Of a stretch of DNA of 28,026 bases, positions 1 through 8,826 are shown one piece after another (position 1 is the first letter of the stretch; each line of letters opens with the position of its first letter). Source of the stretch: DASYHQ01 sp038223165 (GTDB taxonomy: Bacteria; Planctomycetota; Phycisphaerae; Tepidisphaerales; Tepidisphaeraceae). The DNA lies in NCBI GenBank assembly GCA_038223165.1, contig JBBRHE010000020.1, positions 1 to 28,026 on the forward strand, in the 5' to 3' direction. Under the pieces are notes generated by a model. It had not been told where the DNA came from. It did no database searches and saw only the letters and a program-made list of their open reading frames with translations. Made by a program: the position numbers and the translations under genes.

Positions 1-1670
1 CCGGGGTTGTTGCGCAGGTCGAGGATGATGCCCTTGGCGCCCTGCTTGCTCATCTCGTCGACGGCGGTGTTCAGGTCGTCGCTGGTCGTCTTGCTGAACT
101 GCGTGAGGCGCAGGTAGGCGATCTTCTGTTCGGGGTCGATGAAGTAGTTCCAGCCACCGCCTGGCAGGTGTTTGTAGCCCTTCACACTCGCGACCTTGAT
201 CGTGTCGCGCTTCAGCGTGAAGTCTTTGGTGACGCCGGACAGGTTGCGGATCGTAAGCGTCACCTTCGTGCCGCCCGGGCCGGTGATCGACTTGACCGCC
301 TGGTTGACACTGATGTTCTTGGCGGTCTTTCCGTCGATGTGCGTGATGATCGACCCGGCCTCGACGCCCGCCTTGAACGCGGGGCTGTCTTCGATCGGGG
401 TGACGACCTTGATGTTCCCCTCTTCGTCGTTCTGAATTTGAATGCCGACGCCCTGGAACTCTCCCTGAGTCGTCTTGTTGAACTCGGCGACATCCACGGG
501 CCAGATGACGCCACTGAACGGATCGAGCTCAGCGAACGCGCCGTCGGCGAACTCGCTGATAACGACCTCTTCGGGAATCTCGACGCTCAGCTCGTTGGCA
601 TCGATCACCAGTTCAACGACCTCGTCGAGCGCCCGGCGGTCGTCGACGGTCGCGTCCTTGGCGAGACGTTCGGCATCGTCGAGCGACTGCAGAAACGCGC
701 CGCGCTTCTCGGCGTTGGTGAGGCCCGGGAATGTCTGGTCGAGCCCCTTGGTCGTCAGGATCGTCCGCAGGCCGTTGATGCCACCGACGAGCAGCTTGCG
801 GAAATGGACGTCACGGTAATAGTTGCCGTAGGCGTCGGTCAAGGCATCTTTGAGCATGTCCTTCTGAATGCCCTTGACGGTCTCGCGCCAGTCGATCTTG
901 AATGACTCGGTGGCGTTTTGATCGGCCGGCTTGGTCGCTGGCTGGGTCGCGGCCTCGGGTCGCAACACGCGGTCGGCGGCCTCGCGATCCTTGATTTCAA
1001 CATCCTGCAGGGTCTTCAATTGGTCCGGCGTGTAGACGGCGAGCAACCGCACGCGGCGCGTCGTCTGCTTCAAGCGGGCTTTCCAGTCGGGGTTGGACGG
1101 TTCGACGCTCGACAGGTCGGAATACAGCCGCAGCGCTTTGATCCATTGCTCGTTCTGCTCGGACTCGTCAGCCCGGCGGGCGGTGCGCTTGATCAGGTCG
1201 TCGACCCACTTTTCCTTGCGGAAGGCCTCTTTATCGTCGGCCAACAGAAACGCGCGGGCGGCGGCGTCGATCGCGTAGTCGGGTTGGCCGGCGTCCAGCA
1301 GCTTGTTCACGTCGATGACGGCCTTGTCGTACTGCTTGCGACGCTCGGCGACGAACTCCTGCCGCTGGGTCTCGAACTGACCCGTCCACATCGCCAACTG
1401 AGCCAACTTAGGATCCGCACTGTCGAGCTTGCTGGCGGCCGAGAGCAGCTCGTTGGTCTTGTCGAACTGACCGCCCTTGGCAGCGGTAAAGGCTTGCTGC
1501 TTGAGTTGGGCAATCGTCGCGACCTGCTGCCGCGTCTGTTCACCCACCGACGCGGTCTGCTGCATGGCCTGCGGCTCGTCAGCCTTGACCCAACCCGGCA
1601 ACACCGGTGAGGCGGCAGCGACGGCAATCGACAACGCAAACGTCCATTGAACCAATCGGCGGGAAGTCAT
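1..1670 (-). CDS. Secreted S41-family (CtpA-like) C-terminal processing peptidase, 3' part cut by window edge
   Basis: S41 peptidases cleave proteins near their C-termini in the periplasm or at the cell surface. Reading the minus strand from ATG at 1670 gives an open frame to the window edge, 556 complete residues. The N-terminus is a signal peptide (basic MTSRR, hydrophobic core, likely cleavage after ...GWVKA at about residue 30). About 370 mostly helical, charged residues follow. A PDZ domain starts near residue 405 (FQGVGIQIQN..., with SPAFKAGVEAGSIITHIDG). The last visible stretch is KGIILDLRNNP, the conserved strand just before the S41 catalytic region. The catalytic Ser/Lys dyad lies beyond the window, so activity cannot be judged. 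A weak SD-like AAGGA lies about 10 nt upstream. The long N-terminal extension is larger than in E. coli-type or plant CtpA; similar extensions are common in planctomycetes (family knowledge). The family call is firm; the substrate is unknown. Confidence 0.9.
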   Translation of the reverse strand, partial: MTSRRLVQWTFALSIAVAAASPVLPGWVKADEPQAMQQTASVGEQTRQQVATIAQLKQQAFTAAKGGQFDKTNELLSAASKLDSADPKLAQLAMWTGQFETQRQEFVAERRKQYDKAVIDVNKLLDAGQPDYAIDAAARAFLLADDKEAFRKEKWVDDLIKRTARRADESEQNEQWIKALRLYSDLSSVEPSNPDWKARLKQTTRRVRLLAVYTPDQLKTLQDVEIKDREAADRVLRPEAATQPATKPADQNATESFKIDWRETVKGIQKDMLKDALTDAYGNYYRDVHFRKLLVGGINGLRTILTTKGLDQTFPGLTNAEKRGAFLQSLDDAERLAKDATVDDRRALDEVVELVIDANELSVEIPEEVVISEFADGAFAELDPFSGVIWPVDVAEFNKTTQGEFQGVGIQIQNDEEGNIKVVTPIEDSPAFKAGVEAGSIITHIDGKTAKNISVNQAVKSITGPGGTKVTLTIRNLSGVTKDFTLKRDTIKVASVKGYKHLPGGGWNYFIDPEQKIAYLRLTQFSKTTSDDLNTAVDEMSKQGAKGIILDLRNNP

Positions 1671-1822
1671 AGGAAGGTCATCCTTGCAGCTGCTGACAAA
1701 CAAGAGGCGAGAGGCCGACGACTTGCCCTACATCGGCACGATCGTCAACGGAGGACAATATCCATCGAACTGGCCAGAATCCAGAAGCGATTACCCGGAT
1801 GCCGGCAAAGATTTTCGCCCGC

Positions 1823-2230
1823 CTACAGCGGTTGAGCGTCGATGTTCCAATCGACCGGCGACGCCAGAATTCCACACGCCGGACAACGCGTGCCGGTCAC
1901 GATCCACGCGTCACCGCCGTGCTCATCCAACTGATGGCCGACGCCCACTTCGTGGACGTCGCTGCCACAACTGCAGATCATCCTGCGGGTACCGCGACCG
2001 GTCCACCGGGGTTCGCAGTCGGCGATGAACGTCAGCACGTCCGCGGGGTCTTCCTTACGGCTGACCGCCAGCGCGCCGGCGTCCACATTAATCCATACGA
2101 TGAGCAGCGGTTGGCCGTGCAAAGAAATTGATTCAAAATGCCCGAATTCGTATGGCCAGCTGTACCGCAGGAACGCGACGATGTCCGCCGGTCCGTCACC
2201 ATAGAGAAGTTCACCGCGCTCTTGTAGCAT
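1823..2230 (-). CDS. Small hypothetical protein with paired Cys motifs (possible zinc ribbon)
   Basis: A 135-residue protein of unknown function. The N-terminal two thirds look like a compact alpha/beta domain (YSWPYEFGHFESISLHG, then a hydrophobic strand LLIVWINVDAG). The C-terminal third carries CSCG at about residue 87 and CPACG near residue 119, separated by a His/Asp/Glu-rich segment. Two CxC/CxxC pairs about 30 residues apart suggest a structural zinc site. No signal peptide or membrane segment is seen, so it is probably cytoplasmic. It is divergent from argS, with 88 bp between the starts. A -10-like TATGAT (2242-2247, minus strand) lies 11 nt before the ATG, with no SD, so the leader would be very short. 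Open frames on the opposite strand show no recognisable motifs. I judge the gene real from the Cys pairs; function unknown. Confidence 0.68.
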   Translation of the reverse strand: MLQERGELLYGDGPADIVAFLRYSWPYEFGHFESISLHGQPLLIVWINVDAGALAVSRKEDPADVLTFIADCEPRWTGRGTRRMICSCGSDVHEVGVGHQLDEHGGDAWIVTGTRCPACGILASPVDWNIDAQPL

Positions 2231-2318
2231 GATCGAACCGGATCATAGTTGCGGTCCGGGCTGATAGGAAACCAGCGTAATCCTTCCAACCCCAATTGAC
2301 CGAATTGCCATAACTCCC

Positions 2319-4100
2319 GTGCCGACCATCACTCAACAACTCGAAACCGCTTTCCGCGCCGCGATCAAGGCCGCCTTTGACTTGGACGCCGCCCCCCTGA
2401 TCGGCGCCAGCCAGAACGAAAAGTTCGGTGACTACCAATCCAACGCCGCCATGGGCCTGGCGAAGGTCGTGTCCGATAAAACGGGGCAAAAGACCAGCCC
2501 AAAGCAGGTGGCCGAGCAGATCGTCGCCAAGCTGGAGTTGGGCGACCTGATCGAAGGGAAACCGACGATCGCGGGACCGGGATTCATTAACGTCAAGCTG
2601 AGCCCGACGTGGTTGGCAACGTTCGCCAAGACGCAAGCGACCGACACCCGCCTCGGCATTCCGCTTGCGACTTCGCGAGAAAAGGTCGTCGTCGACTACT
2701 CGGGGCCAAACATCGCCAAACAGATGCACGTCGGGCACTTGAGGAGCACGATCATCGGGGATGCGCTGGCGAACGTGATCGACGCGCTGGGACAAGAGGT
2801 CATCCGGCAGAGCCATATCGGGGATTGGGGGACGCAATTTGGGATGCTGATCTCCTTTCTCGCGCTCGAGAGCCAGAAGCAAGGAAGCGGGAACGATCAG
2901 ACCGTGGCGATCGAAGACCTGGAGTCCTTCTACCGGGACGCCAAGAAGCGATTTGATAGCGATCCGGACTTTCAGAATACTTCCAGACAGGCGGTTGTAG
3001 CTCTTCAAGCGAATGAACCCAACGTCAGATTGCTCTGGCTGGCGATTGTACAAGAGACGCGAAAACACTACTTACCCATCTACCGCGACCTTGGTGTTAG
3101 CCTGACCGAAGCCAACGAGCGCGGCGAATCCTTCTACAACAACTTCCTCCCCGACATTGTCCGCGAGCTTCGCGAGAAGAACATCGCCGTCGAGTCTGAA
3201 GGCGCGATCGTCGTGAAGGTGCCCGGCTTCGAGTCGCCGCTGATCATTCAGAAATCTGATGGCGGTTACCTCTACGGCACCACCGACCTTGCAGCGGTTC
3301 GCTATCGGGTCGGCACGATCGGTGCCAAGCGGATCATCTACACGCACGACAGTCGGCAACAGCAGCACTTTGCGCAGGTTTTCTGGACCGCACGCGAAGC
3401 CGGTTGGGCCGATGGGGTCTCACTCGAGTTCGCGCCGTTCGGCACGATGCTTGGTGCAGATGGGAAGCCGTTTAAGACGCGGTCGGGCGATACGGTGAAG
3501 CTGAAGGACCTGCTTGATGAGGCCGAGGAGCGCGGCTACCAGTTGGCCAGGCAGAAGGATGACGATCGCGTCGCCAAGCTCAGAGAGAAAGGGGAAGCAG
3601 TCGTTCCCTTCCCCGAAGAGCAACTGAAAGCGATCGGCCGGGCCATTGGCATCGGTGGCGTAAAGTACAGCGACCTGTCCAAGGACCGCGTCAGTGACTA
3701 CTTCTTCTCGTGGGACACGATGCTGTCCACCGTTGGCAACTCGGCTCCCTATCTGCAGTACGCGTACGCCCGCATCCGCTCGATTTTCCGCAAAGGCGGC
3801 GAGACGCAGGTCGATGCATCAGCCATCACGCTCGACAGCCCGTTCGAGCAATCGCTGGCCAAGCACATTGCGCGGTTCGGTGAAACGGTCGACGCCGTCG
3901 CTACAGAACTCAAGCCGCACCTGTTGTGCGCGTTCCTCTACGAGTTGGCGACGCGGTTCAGCAGCTTCTACGAAAATTGCCCGGTGCTGCAGAGTGAAGG
4001 CTCGACCAAGGCCAGCCGCCTGGCCATCTGCGACCTGACCGCGAAGGTTATGGCCAAAGGCTTGGATTTGCTGGGAATCGAACACCCCGAGCAGATGTAA
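2319..4100 (+). CDS. argS: Arginine--tRNA ligase
   Basis: Class Ia aminoacyl-tRNA synthetase that charges tRNA-Arg with arginine in the cytoplasm. The 593 residues fit the family (about 550-600). In order: an N-terminal Add-1-like tRNA-recognition domain (residues 1-110, with KFGDYQSNAAM and GPGFINVKL), the catalytic core with the HIGH-type motif HVGH at 137-140 in DYSGPNIAKQMHVGHLRST, SHIGDWGTQFG in the active site, and the ArgRS-type KPFKTRSGDTVKL near residue 383 in place of a canonical KMSKS. The C-terminal DALR anticodon-binding helical domain runs to the end (NSAPYLQYAYARIRS ... GLDLLGIEHPEQM). The start is GTG, taken because the next residues match the family N-terminus. No SD precedes it; a weak extended -10 (TGC + CATAAC, 2306-2314) ends only 4 nt upstream, so a leaderless transcript is possible but weakly supported. 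It is convergent with the next gene across a strong hairpin. Confidence 0.98.
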   Translation: MPTITQQLETAFRAAIKAAFDLDAAPLIGASQNEKFGDYQSNAAMGLAKVVSDKTGQKTSPKQVAEQIVAKLELGDLIEGKPTIAGPGFINVKLSPTWLATFAKTQATDTRLGIPLATSREKVVVDYSGPNIAKQMHVGHLRSTIIGDALANVIDALGQEVIRQSHIGDWGTQFGMLISFLALESQKQGSGNDQTVAIEDLESFYRDAKKRFDSDPDFQNTSRQAVVALQANEPNVRLLWLAIVQETRKHYLPIYRDLGVSLTEANERGESFYNNFLPDIVRELREKNIAVESEGAIVVKVPGFESPLIIQKSDGGYLYGTTDLAAVRYRVGTIGAKRIIYTHDSRQQQHFAQVFWTAREAGWADGVSLEFAPFGTMLGADGKPFKTRSGDTVKLKDLLDEAEERGYQLARQKDDDRVAKLREKGEAVVPFPEEQLKAIGRAIGIGGVKYSDLSKDRVSDYFFSWDTMLSTVGNSAPYLQYAYARIRSIFRKGGETQVDASAITLDSPFEQSLAKHIARFGETVDAVATELKPHLLCAFLYELATRFSSFYENCPVLQSEGSTKASRLAICDLTAKVMAKGLDLLGIEHPEQM

Positions 4101-4103
4101 AGA

Positions 4104-4178
4104 TAAGGATGAAAAAGAAGGATGAAGGCTGAAAAAAGCCTGTTTCCTTTCATCCTTCATCCTTCTTTTTCATCCTTA
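4104..4178. terminator. Perfect inverted repeat between convergent genes (AAGGATGAA family, copy 1)
   Basis: TAAGGATGAAAAAGAAGGAT... at 4104-4126 pairs perfectly over 23 bp with its complement at 4156-4178. The loop itself holds a small GGCT-AAAAAA-AGCC hairpin. It lies 3 nt after the argS stop and 4 nt before the stop of the convergent small membrane protein gene, so it can act as a bidirectional terminator. T-runs and A-runs lie within the stem rather than after it, so it is not a classical intrinsic terminator. Related copies lie at 7656-7728 and 25662-25740. Confidence 0.75.
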
Positions 4179-4182
4179 CCCT

Positions 4183-4536
4183 CTACTGCGGCCCTCTGAT
4201 GATCTCGACGTTCGCGGCCCGGCGGTTGTCGTCGAAGCGGATCGCTAAACCGATCCGTTCCTCGCGCGGCAGGGGGTAATACCAGACGGCGGCGTCGCGG
4301 TAGTCGGTGCTGGTCTCGCCCATAAACGTCGCGACGCGCGGGGGTCCGAAGACGGACGCAACCGCGGCTTTGGTGTTCCCCACGATCGCTGCGGTCAATC
4401 TCGGCAGATGATAGCGACGCCGCGAAGCGCGGTGACGTTCCATCAACCACCAGATCCCGGCGATAAGCCCCGCGGAGACGAACAATCCACCGATCAGCCC
4501 CGCCGTGATACCCGCTTTGCACCGTCGCGATGCCAT
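4183..4536 (-). CDS. Small single-pass membrane protein, function unknown
   Basis: A 117-residue protein. After a short basic N-terminus (MASRRCK), residues 9-31 form one hydrophobic transmembrane segment (ITAGLIGGLFVSAGLIAGIW). A basic linker and a soluble C-terminal domain follow, containing AAVASVFGPPRVATF and DAAVWYYPLPREERIGLAIRFDD. The 'FG.P...WYY' pattern resembles small envelope proteins of the SmpA/BamE-like fold, where a short helix precedes 'G.P' and a W-Y strand; this is a fold-level impression only. The start is chosen because it begins directly before the membrane segment and has a good promoter with -35 TTGAGG and -10 CATAAT ending 7 nt upstream. Longer in-frame or other-frame extensions upstream show no sense. 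It is convergent with argS and divergent from the FAD oxidoreductase. Confidence 0.75.
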   Translation of the reverse strand: MASRRCKAGITAGLIGGLFVSAGLIAGIWWLMERHRASRRRYHLPRLTAAIVGNTKAAVASVFGPPRVATFMGETSTDYRDAAVWYYPLPREERIGLAIRFDDNRRAANVEIIRGPQ

Positions 4537-4543
4537 GGACCTG

Positions 4544-4573
4544 ATTATGACGGTTCGGGACCACGTTCCTCAA
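4544..4573 (-). promoter_or_regulatory. Sigma70-type promoter giving a leaderless start for the small membrane protein gene
   Basis: On the minus strand, -35 TTGAGG (4568-4573) is followed by an 18-bp spacer and -10 CATAAT (4544-4549). The ATG begins 7 nt after the -10 box, where transcription would normally start, and no SD lies between. Confidence 0.5.
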
Positions 4574-4674
4574 GGTAAAAAAACGCATTCGCGTTCCAAT
4601 TGTGTTCGCATCTTTCAGAACTACGCCACCTCTGCTTTCATCCATTCGCGCCCCGCCGAGCCTGCTGCAGAATC

Positions 4675-5892
4675 ATGAACATGGACCTGCGCTCCGGCAA
4701 TCTGTATTGGCCTTCCGTTGACGAGCAACCTCCCGTTTTTTCGCCGTTGGCGAGCGATGTCCAGTGCGACGTCGCGATCATCGGTGGAGGCGTCAGTGGC
4801 GCGCTGGCAGCGGACCGCATCAGTCGCGAAGGACGGCGCGTGGTCCTCGTCGACCGCAGAAACGTCTGCACCGCCAGCACACCCGCGAGCACAGGATTGC
4901 TGCAGTACGAGATTGACACACCGTTGACCGAACTGACCGAGCTCGTCGGGCGTGACCAAGCCCAGCGGGCGTACCTTGCGTCGCATGCATCGCTTATGCA
5001 GTTTCGCGAACTGGTCCGTGGGCTGGACAACTATTGCGGGCTGATCGATCGGCAGAGCCTTTACCTGTCGTGTGAAGAGGATGACTACGACGAATTGGAT
5101 GCCGAGTGCACCGCCCGGCGGGAGTTAAAGCTGGAAGTGACGTTGTTGACGCCTGCCGAGCTGAAAAAGCGATTTGACATCGATCGACCCGGTGGCGCGC
5201 TCTGGTCGGCGTCGGCGATGGAGGTCGACCCCTACCGCCTCACGCTCGCGCTGCTTCGCCGGGCCGTGCGTAGTGGTACAGCGATCTACGCGAAGACCGA
5301 GATCGCGACCTATGACCCCACGCCCACCGGCGTTACGCTCGGCACGAACGATGGTTATCACATTCGCGCCGACCACGTCATCTTCGCGACGGGCTACGAA
5401 ACACCGCAGTTCCTCGAACAGAACCTTTGTGAGTTGAACAGCACCTACGCGATGGCAAGCCAGCGGCTCACCGAAGCAGAACTATCCGTCTGGCGCGACA
5501 AATGCCTGATCTGGGAAAGTGGCGACCCCTATTTCTACGCCCGCACGACCGTCGACAACCGTGTAATGATCGGCGGTGAAGACGACGAGTTCACCGACCC
5601 CGACAAACGCGACGCCCGCCTCGCGGCCAAGTGCAAAACGCTCGTCGACAAGTTCAAGCTGCTCTATCCGTCGATCGACATCGAACCGCAATTCCGCTGG
5701 GCCGGCACGTTCGCGACGACGAAGGATGGCCTACCGCTGATCGGACCGCACCGGCAATTCCCGCACGGCTACTTCGCGCTCGGCTACGGTGGAAACGGCA
5801 TCACGTTCAGCCTGATCGCTGCAACCATCATCGCCGACCAGATCGCGGGACGACCGAACGCGGATGCGGAACTGTTTCAGTTCGATCGGTAG
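4675..5892 (+). CDS. FAD-dependent amino-acid/amine oxidoreductase (DAO superfamily, DadA/PuuB-like)
   Basis: Predicted flavoenzyme oxidising a D-amino acid, glycine-like amine or gamma-glutamylated amine; the substrate cannot be read from sequence. From ATG at 4675 it has 405 residues, normal for the family. The FAD-binding Rossmann motif is at 33-60 (VAIIGGGVSGALAADRIS...GRRVVLVDRR, with GGGVSG at 37-42 and the acidic residue D60 closing the strand). A second FAD contact, HVIFATGYE, lies in the middle. The C-terminal WAGTFATTKDGLPLIGPH ... GYFALGYGGNGITFS is the usual DAO FAD/substrate motif. An in-frame ATG 75 nt further upstream would add 25 residues (Cys/His/Arg-rich) unlike the family, so the internal start is preferred; the ATG at 4681 is equally possible. 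No SD is visible. It stands alone, with no co-directional partner closer than 256 bp. Confidence 0.85.
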   Translation: MNMDLRSGNLYWPSVDEQPPVFSPLASDVQCDVAIIGGGVSGALAADRISREGRRVVLVDRRNVCTASTPASTGLLQYEIDTPLTELTELVGRDQAQRAYLASHASLMQFRELVRGLDNYCGLIDRQSLYLSCEEDDYDELDAECTARRELKLEVTLLTPAELKKRFDIDRPGGALWSASAMEVDPYRLTLALLRRAVRSGTAIYAKTEIATYDPTPTGVTLGTNDGYHIRADHVIFATGYETPQFLEQNLCELNSTYAMASQRLTEAELSVWRDKCLIWESGDPYFYARTTVDNRVMIGGEDDEFTDPDKRDARLAAKCKTLVDKFKLLYPSIDIEPQFRWAGTFATTKDGLPLIGPHRQFPHGYFALGYGGNGITFSLIAATIIADQIAGRPNADAELFQFDR

Positions 5893-5923
5893 CGTTAGAG
5901 CATTTCCACTTCAAACCCAGCCC

Positions 5924-6000
5924 GTCATCCCGAAGGGATCGGCAGCGACTGTTGGACGCTCGAGATCCCTCGCGTCGCTACCGCTCCATTCGGGATGATA
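5924..6000. repeat. Inverted-repeat element, ATCCCGA...TCGGGAT family, copy 1
   Basis: The left arm GTCATCCCGAAGGGATC... (5924-5949) pairs imperfectly with the right arm ending CATTCGGGATGAT (about 5974-6000). Its right half differs at about 6 of 39 positions from the right half of the element at 20483-20586. It sits in the 256-bp gap after the FAD oxidoreductase. The rest of that gap, which must hold the promoter of the ABC importer, shows no confident promoter or operator. Confidence 0.7.
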
Positions 6001-6148
6001 TGGCAGTCATTGGTCAAAGCCTTTGAGAAGGAGATGCTCTGGCCCATTTGTCGTCACGATAACGTCACTTCATCGACTGCAGATTCGCTGACCAATCGCG
6101 CGAAACATGGGCAGCACTACCGATCGTCTGTAAACTTCCTCACCGACC

Positions 6149-7663
6149 ATGTCCGACATTGCAACCAGTGAACTCCTCCTCATCCAGTCGATTACGAAAC
6201 GGTTCGGCGCCGTGCGCGCGTTGACAGACGTCAGCCTATCGCTCGATGCGGGACAGGTGCATTGCATCATCGGGGAAAACGGCGCGGGCAAGAGCACGTT
6301 GATGAAGATCCTGTCGGGCGTCGAGCGGCCGGACAGTGGAAATATCCTCTATCGCGGTGAGAACGTGACGCTCAAGTCACCCGCCGACGCCCAGTGGTTG
6401 GGCATCGCGATGATCCACCAGGAGCTGAACCTCGTGGATGAGCTGTCCGTCGCAGGCAACATCTTCCTGGGTCGCGAGCGACGGCGGTTGGGGCTCGTCA
6501 ACAACCGCTGGATGAACGAACGGGCCGCTGAGCTTTTGAAGGGATTGAACTGCCCCATCGAACCGACCCGGCGCGTGGGCGACCTGTCGATCGCGCACAA
6601 GCAGATGGTCGAGATCGCCAAGGCCGTCTCGATCGACGCCAGTGTGCTCATCATGGACGAACCGACGGCGGTGCTGACGCGCCGCGAGGTGACGGCGTTG
6701 GTGCAGCTTATCGAACGCCTGAAGGCCAAGGGTGTTGCGATCGTCTACATCTCGCACATCCTGTCGGAAGTGCTAGCGGTCGGGGATCGGGTGACCGTCA
6801 TGCGCGATGGTCGGTCCGTCGAAACGCTATCTCGCGAGAAAGCGCAGCAGATCGGGGAACAGGGTTTGGCAAGCCTGATGGTCGGCCGACCCATGGGCGA
6901 CCACTTCCCACCGCGCGCCAGGCCCGAATCACGGCTGGCGTTGGAGGTGCGAAACCTGTCCGTCCCCGGCAAGGTGCGCACCGCGACTTTCGCGATCCAG
7001 GCCGGTGAAGTGCTGGGGTTCGCAGGGCTGATCGGTGCCGGTCGAACAGAATTGGCCGAGGCGATCGTGGGCCTGCGGCGTCGTGACGGCGGTGAGATCG
7101 TCGTCGAAGGCACGGTCATCACTGCCAAAAATCCGCGCCAGGCTGGCAAGGCGGGCATCGCGTACCTGTCGGAAGACCGCAAGGGCGCCGGCCTGACGCT
7201 CGGCATGGGCATCGCCGAGAACGTGACGATGGTCTCGCTGAAGCGGTACTGTCATCCCCTGATCTCACGCCGTGAAGAAGACGCCGCCACGCGCCAGCAC
7301 GTCGATCAACTGCACATCAAGATCGGCGGCGTTCGCGACCCGATCGAAACGCTCAGCGGTGGAAACCAGCAAAAGGTCGCGCTGGCAAAATGGCTCGAAA
7401 TTGCGCCGAAGGTTCTCATCATCGACGAACCCACGCGCGGTGTGGACGTGGGCGCCAAGGAACAGATCTACGCGCTCATCCGTTCCTTGACAGCCCAAGG
7501 CATGGCCTGCATGTTGATCTCGTCGGACTTAAATGAAGTGATCGGCCTGTCCAACCGCATCGCCGTGATGCGGGCGGGACGAATCGTCGCGACGATGGAC
7601 GCCTCCGGCGCGACGGAAGAAACAATCATGTACCACGCTGCGGGGGTGGTGAGGCAAGGATGA
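6149..7663 (+). CDS. Sugar ABC importer, duplicated ATPase subunit (RbsA/MglA type)
   Basis: Cytoplasmic ATPase that powers import of a monosaccharide (ribose/galactose/xylose class). The 504 residues with two fused ABC domains are typical of CUT2-family ATPases. Domain 1: Walker A GENGAGKST at 42-50, signature-like LSIAHKQMVEIAKAV (degenerate, as usual in CUT2), Walker B VLIMDEPTAV with D170/E171, then SHILSEV. Domain 2: degenerate Walker A GLIGAGRTEL, intact signature LSGGNQQKVALAKW near 402, Walker B VLIIDEPTRGVD with D426/E427. It opens a three-gene set with permease and binding protein. The stop codon TGA is part of the next inverted repeat, so the last residues were probably set when the element inserted. 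The specific sugar is not readable. No regulator gene lies nearby and no SD precedes the ATG. Confidence 0.95.
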   Translation: MSDIATSELLLIQSITKRFGAVRALTDVSLSLDAGQVHCIIGENGAGKSTLMKILSGVERPDSGNILYRGENVTLKSPADAQWLGIAMIHQELNLVDELSVAGNIFLGRERRRLGLVNNRWMNERAAELLKGLNCPIEPTRRVGDLSIAHKQMVEIAKAVSIDASVLIMDEPTAVLTRREVTALVQLIERLKAKGVAIVYISHILSEVLAVGDRVTVMRDGRSVETLSREKAQQIGEQGLASLMVGRPMGDHFPPRARPESRLALEVRNLSVPGKVRTATFAIQAGEVLGFAGLIGAGRTELAEAIVGLRRRDGGEIVVEGTVITAKNPRQAGKAGIAYLSEDRKGAGLTLGMGIAENVTMVSLKRYCHPLISRREEDAATRQHVDQLHIKIGGVRDPIETLSGGNQQKVALAKWLEIAPKVLIIDEPTRGVDVGAKEQIYALIRSLTAQGMACMLISSDLNEVIGLSNRIAVMRAGRIVATMDASGATEETIMYHAAGVVRQG

Positions 7664-7728
7664 AAAATAAAGATGAAGGATGAAAGCATCCGCATCCTTT
7701 TCATCCTTCATCCTTCTTTTTCATCCAT
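7656..7728. repeat. Inverted repeat inside the ABC operon (AAGGATGAA family, copy 2)
   Basis: AAGGATGAAAAATAAAGATG... at the left pairs with ...CATCCTTCTTTTTCATCC at the right over about 35 positions with few mismatches, around a tiny loop near GCATCCGCATCC. It overlaps the stop codon of the ATPase gene and ends 6 nt before the permease ATG, so any transcript reading through carries a long stem at this junction. It could attenuate, process or stabilise the operon mRNA. Confidence 0.75.
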
Positions 7729-7734
7729 ACTCTT

Positions 7735-8808
7735 ATGACCCAACCCCAGCAACCGATGCTCGAATCCATGACGGACGTGCCGACGCCCCACCGCCGCTGG
7801 CGCTTCCCATCTTGGTCGGGCGCGTTGTTGGCACTGGTGATCCTCGTCATCGCGACCGCGATGAAGGAACCGAAGTTCCTTCAGCTCAGCAATATCCTCA
7901 ACATCCTGGAACAGAACGCCGCCGTCGGCATGATCGCTATTGGGATGACGTTGATCATTACGCTGGGTGGGATCGATCTGTCGGTCGGCTCACTGGTGGC
8001 GCTGGCGGGAGGGCTGGGCATCCTGGCGATGAATCGGTTGTTCGACAAACCGGTGGGCGACGCCGCTGAGTCGATCATACCCCTGTTCGCGGCGGCCGGG
8101 ACGACGATCGGCATTGGGCTGCTCGCAGGCTTGTTCAATGGCGTGCTGATCACCAAGGGCCGCATCGCACCGTTCATCGCGACGCTCGCGGGGCTGTTGA
8201 TCTACCGCTCGACTGCGATGTGGATCGCGCGCGGTGGACAGTTCTTTTCAGATGGGTCGGAACTCTTTGCGAACCTTGGCAATGGTTTTGACATCCCCGG
8301 CACCAACATCAGCCGCAACCCAAGGCGGGTGGTGCCGATGGAGTTTCCCTACGCGATCCTCGTCTGGCTCACCGTCGCAATCGTCGCGATCGTCATATTG
8401 AACCGCACGCGGCTGGGTCGGTACATCATCGCGATCGGGAACAACGAGCGGGCCGCCCGCTACTCGACCGTGGCGGTCGACCGGGTGAAGATCATCGCGT
8501 ACACACTGCTGGGCGGCATCACGGGCATCGCGGCGTTGATGAACGCTGCGAATTACACGTCGGTCAACAGCGCCAACACCGGCATCCTGCTCGAGCTCGA
8601 CGCGATCGCCGCCGTGGTGATCGGTGGGACGCGCATGGAAGGTGGATCGGGATCGATCGTCGGCACGATCCTCGGTGTGCTGCTGCTGGGCGTCATCCGC
8701 AACATGATGGTGATGCGCGGCATTGACACCTACGCGCAGGGCGTCGTCACTGGTGGCATCATCATCGCTGCGGTGCTGCTGCAGCGCGCCGGGGCGCGGC
8801 GGGCGTAG
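7735..8808 (+). CDS. Sugar ABC importer, permease subunit (RbsC type)
   Basis: Inner-membrane channel of the CUT2 importer; 357 residues fits RbsC-like permeases with an extended N-terminus. After a soluble N-terminal tail of about 25 residues the protein is strongly hydrophobic, with about eight to ten membrane segments (GALLALVILVIATAM, VGMIAIGMTLIITLGGIDLS, and so on). The family hallmark MTLIITLGGIDLSVGSL..AL, GLFNGVLI.KGRI.PFIATL and the cytoplasmic loop IGNNERAARYSTVAVDRVK are all present, as is ELDAIAAVVIGGTRMEGGSGS near the C-terminus. The start follows the upstream hairpin by 6 nt with no SD. Its binding protein and ATPase are adjacent, so the importer is complete. Confidence 0.95.
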   Translation: MTQPQQPMLESMTDVPTPHRRWRFPSWSGALLALVILVIATAMKEPKFLQLSNILNILEQNAAVGMIAIGMTLIITLGGIDLSVGSLVALAGGLGILAMNRLFDKPVGDAAESIIPLFAAAGTTIGIGLLAGLFNGVLITKGRIAPFIATLAGLLIYRSTAMWIARGGQFFSDGSELFANLGNGFDIPGTNISRNPRRVVPMEFPYAILVWLTVAIVAIVILNRTRLGRYIIAIGNNERAARYSTVAVDRVKIIAYTLLGGITGIAALMNAANYTSVNSANTGILLELDAIAAVVIGGTRMEGGSGSIVGTILGVLLLGVIRNMMVMRGIDTYAQGVVTGGIIIAAVLLQRAGARRA

Positions 8809-8826
8809 GGTCGCAGTTGTATTCAC

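Noticed and set aside
168..1610. Two long open frames on the plus strand
   Set aside because: Both are antisense to the S41 peptidase, which shows a signal peptide, PDZ and S41 motifs in one continuous frame.
2211..3068. 285-codon minus-strand open frame over the start of argS
   Set aside because: It overlaps the conserved argS core and carries no recognisable motif.
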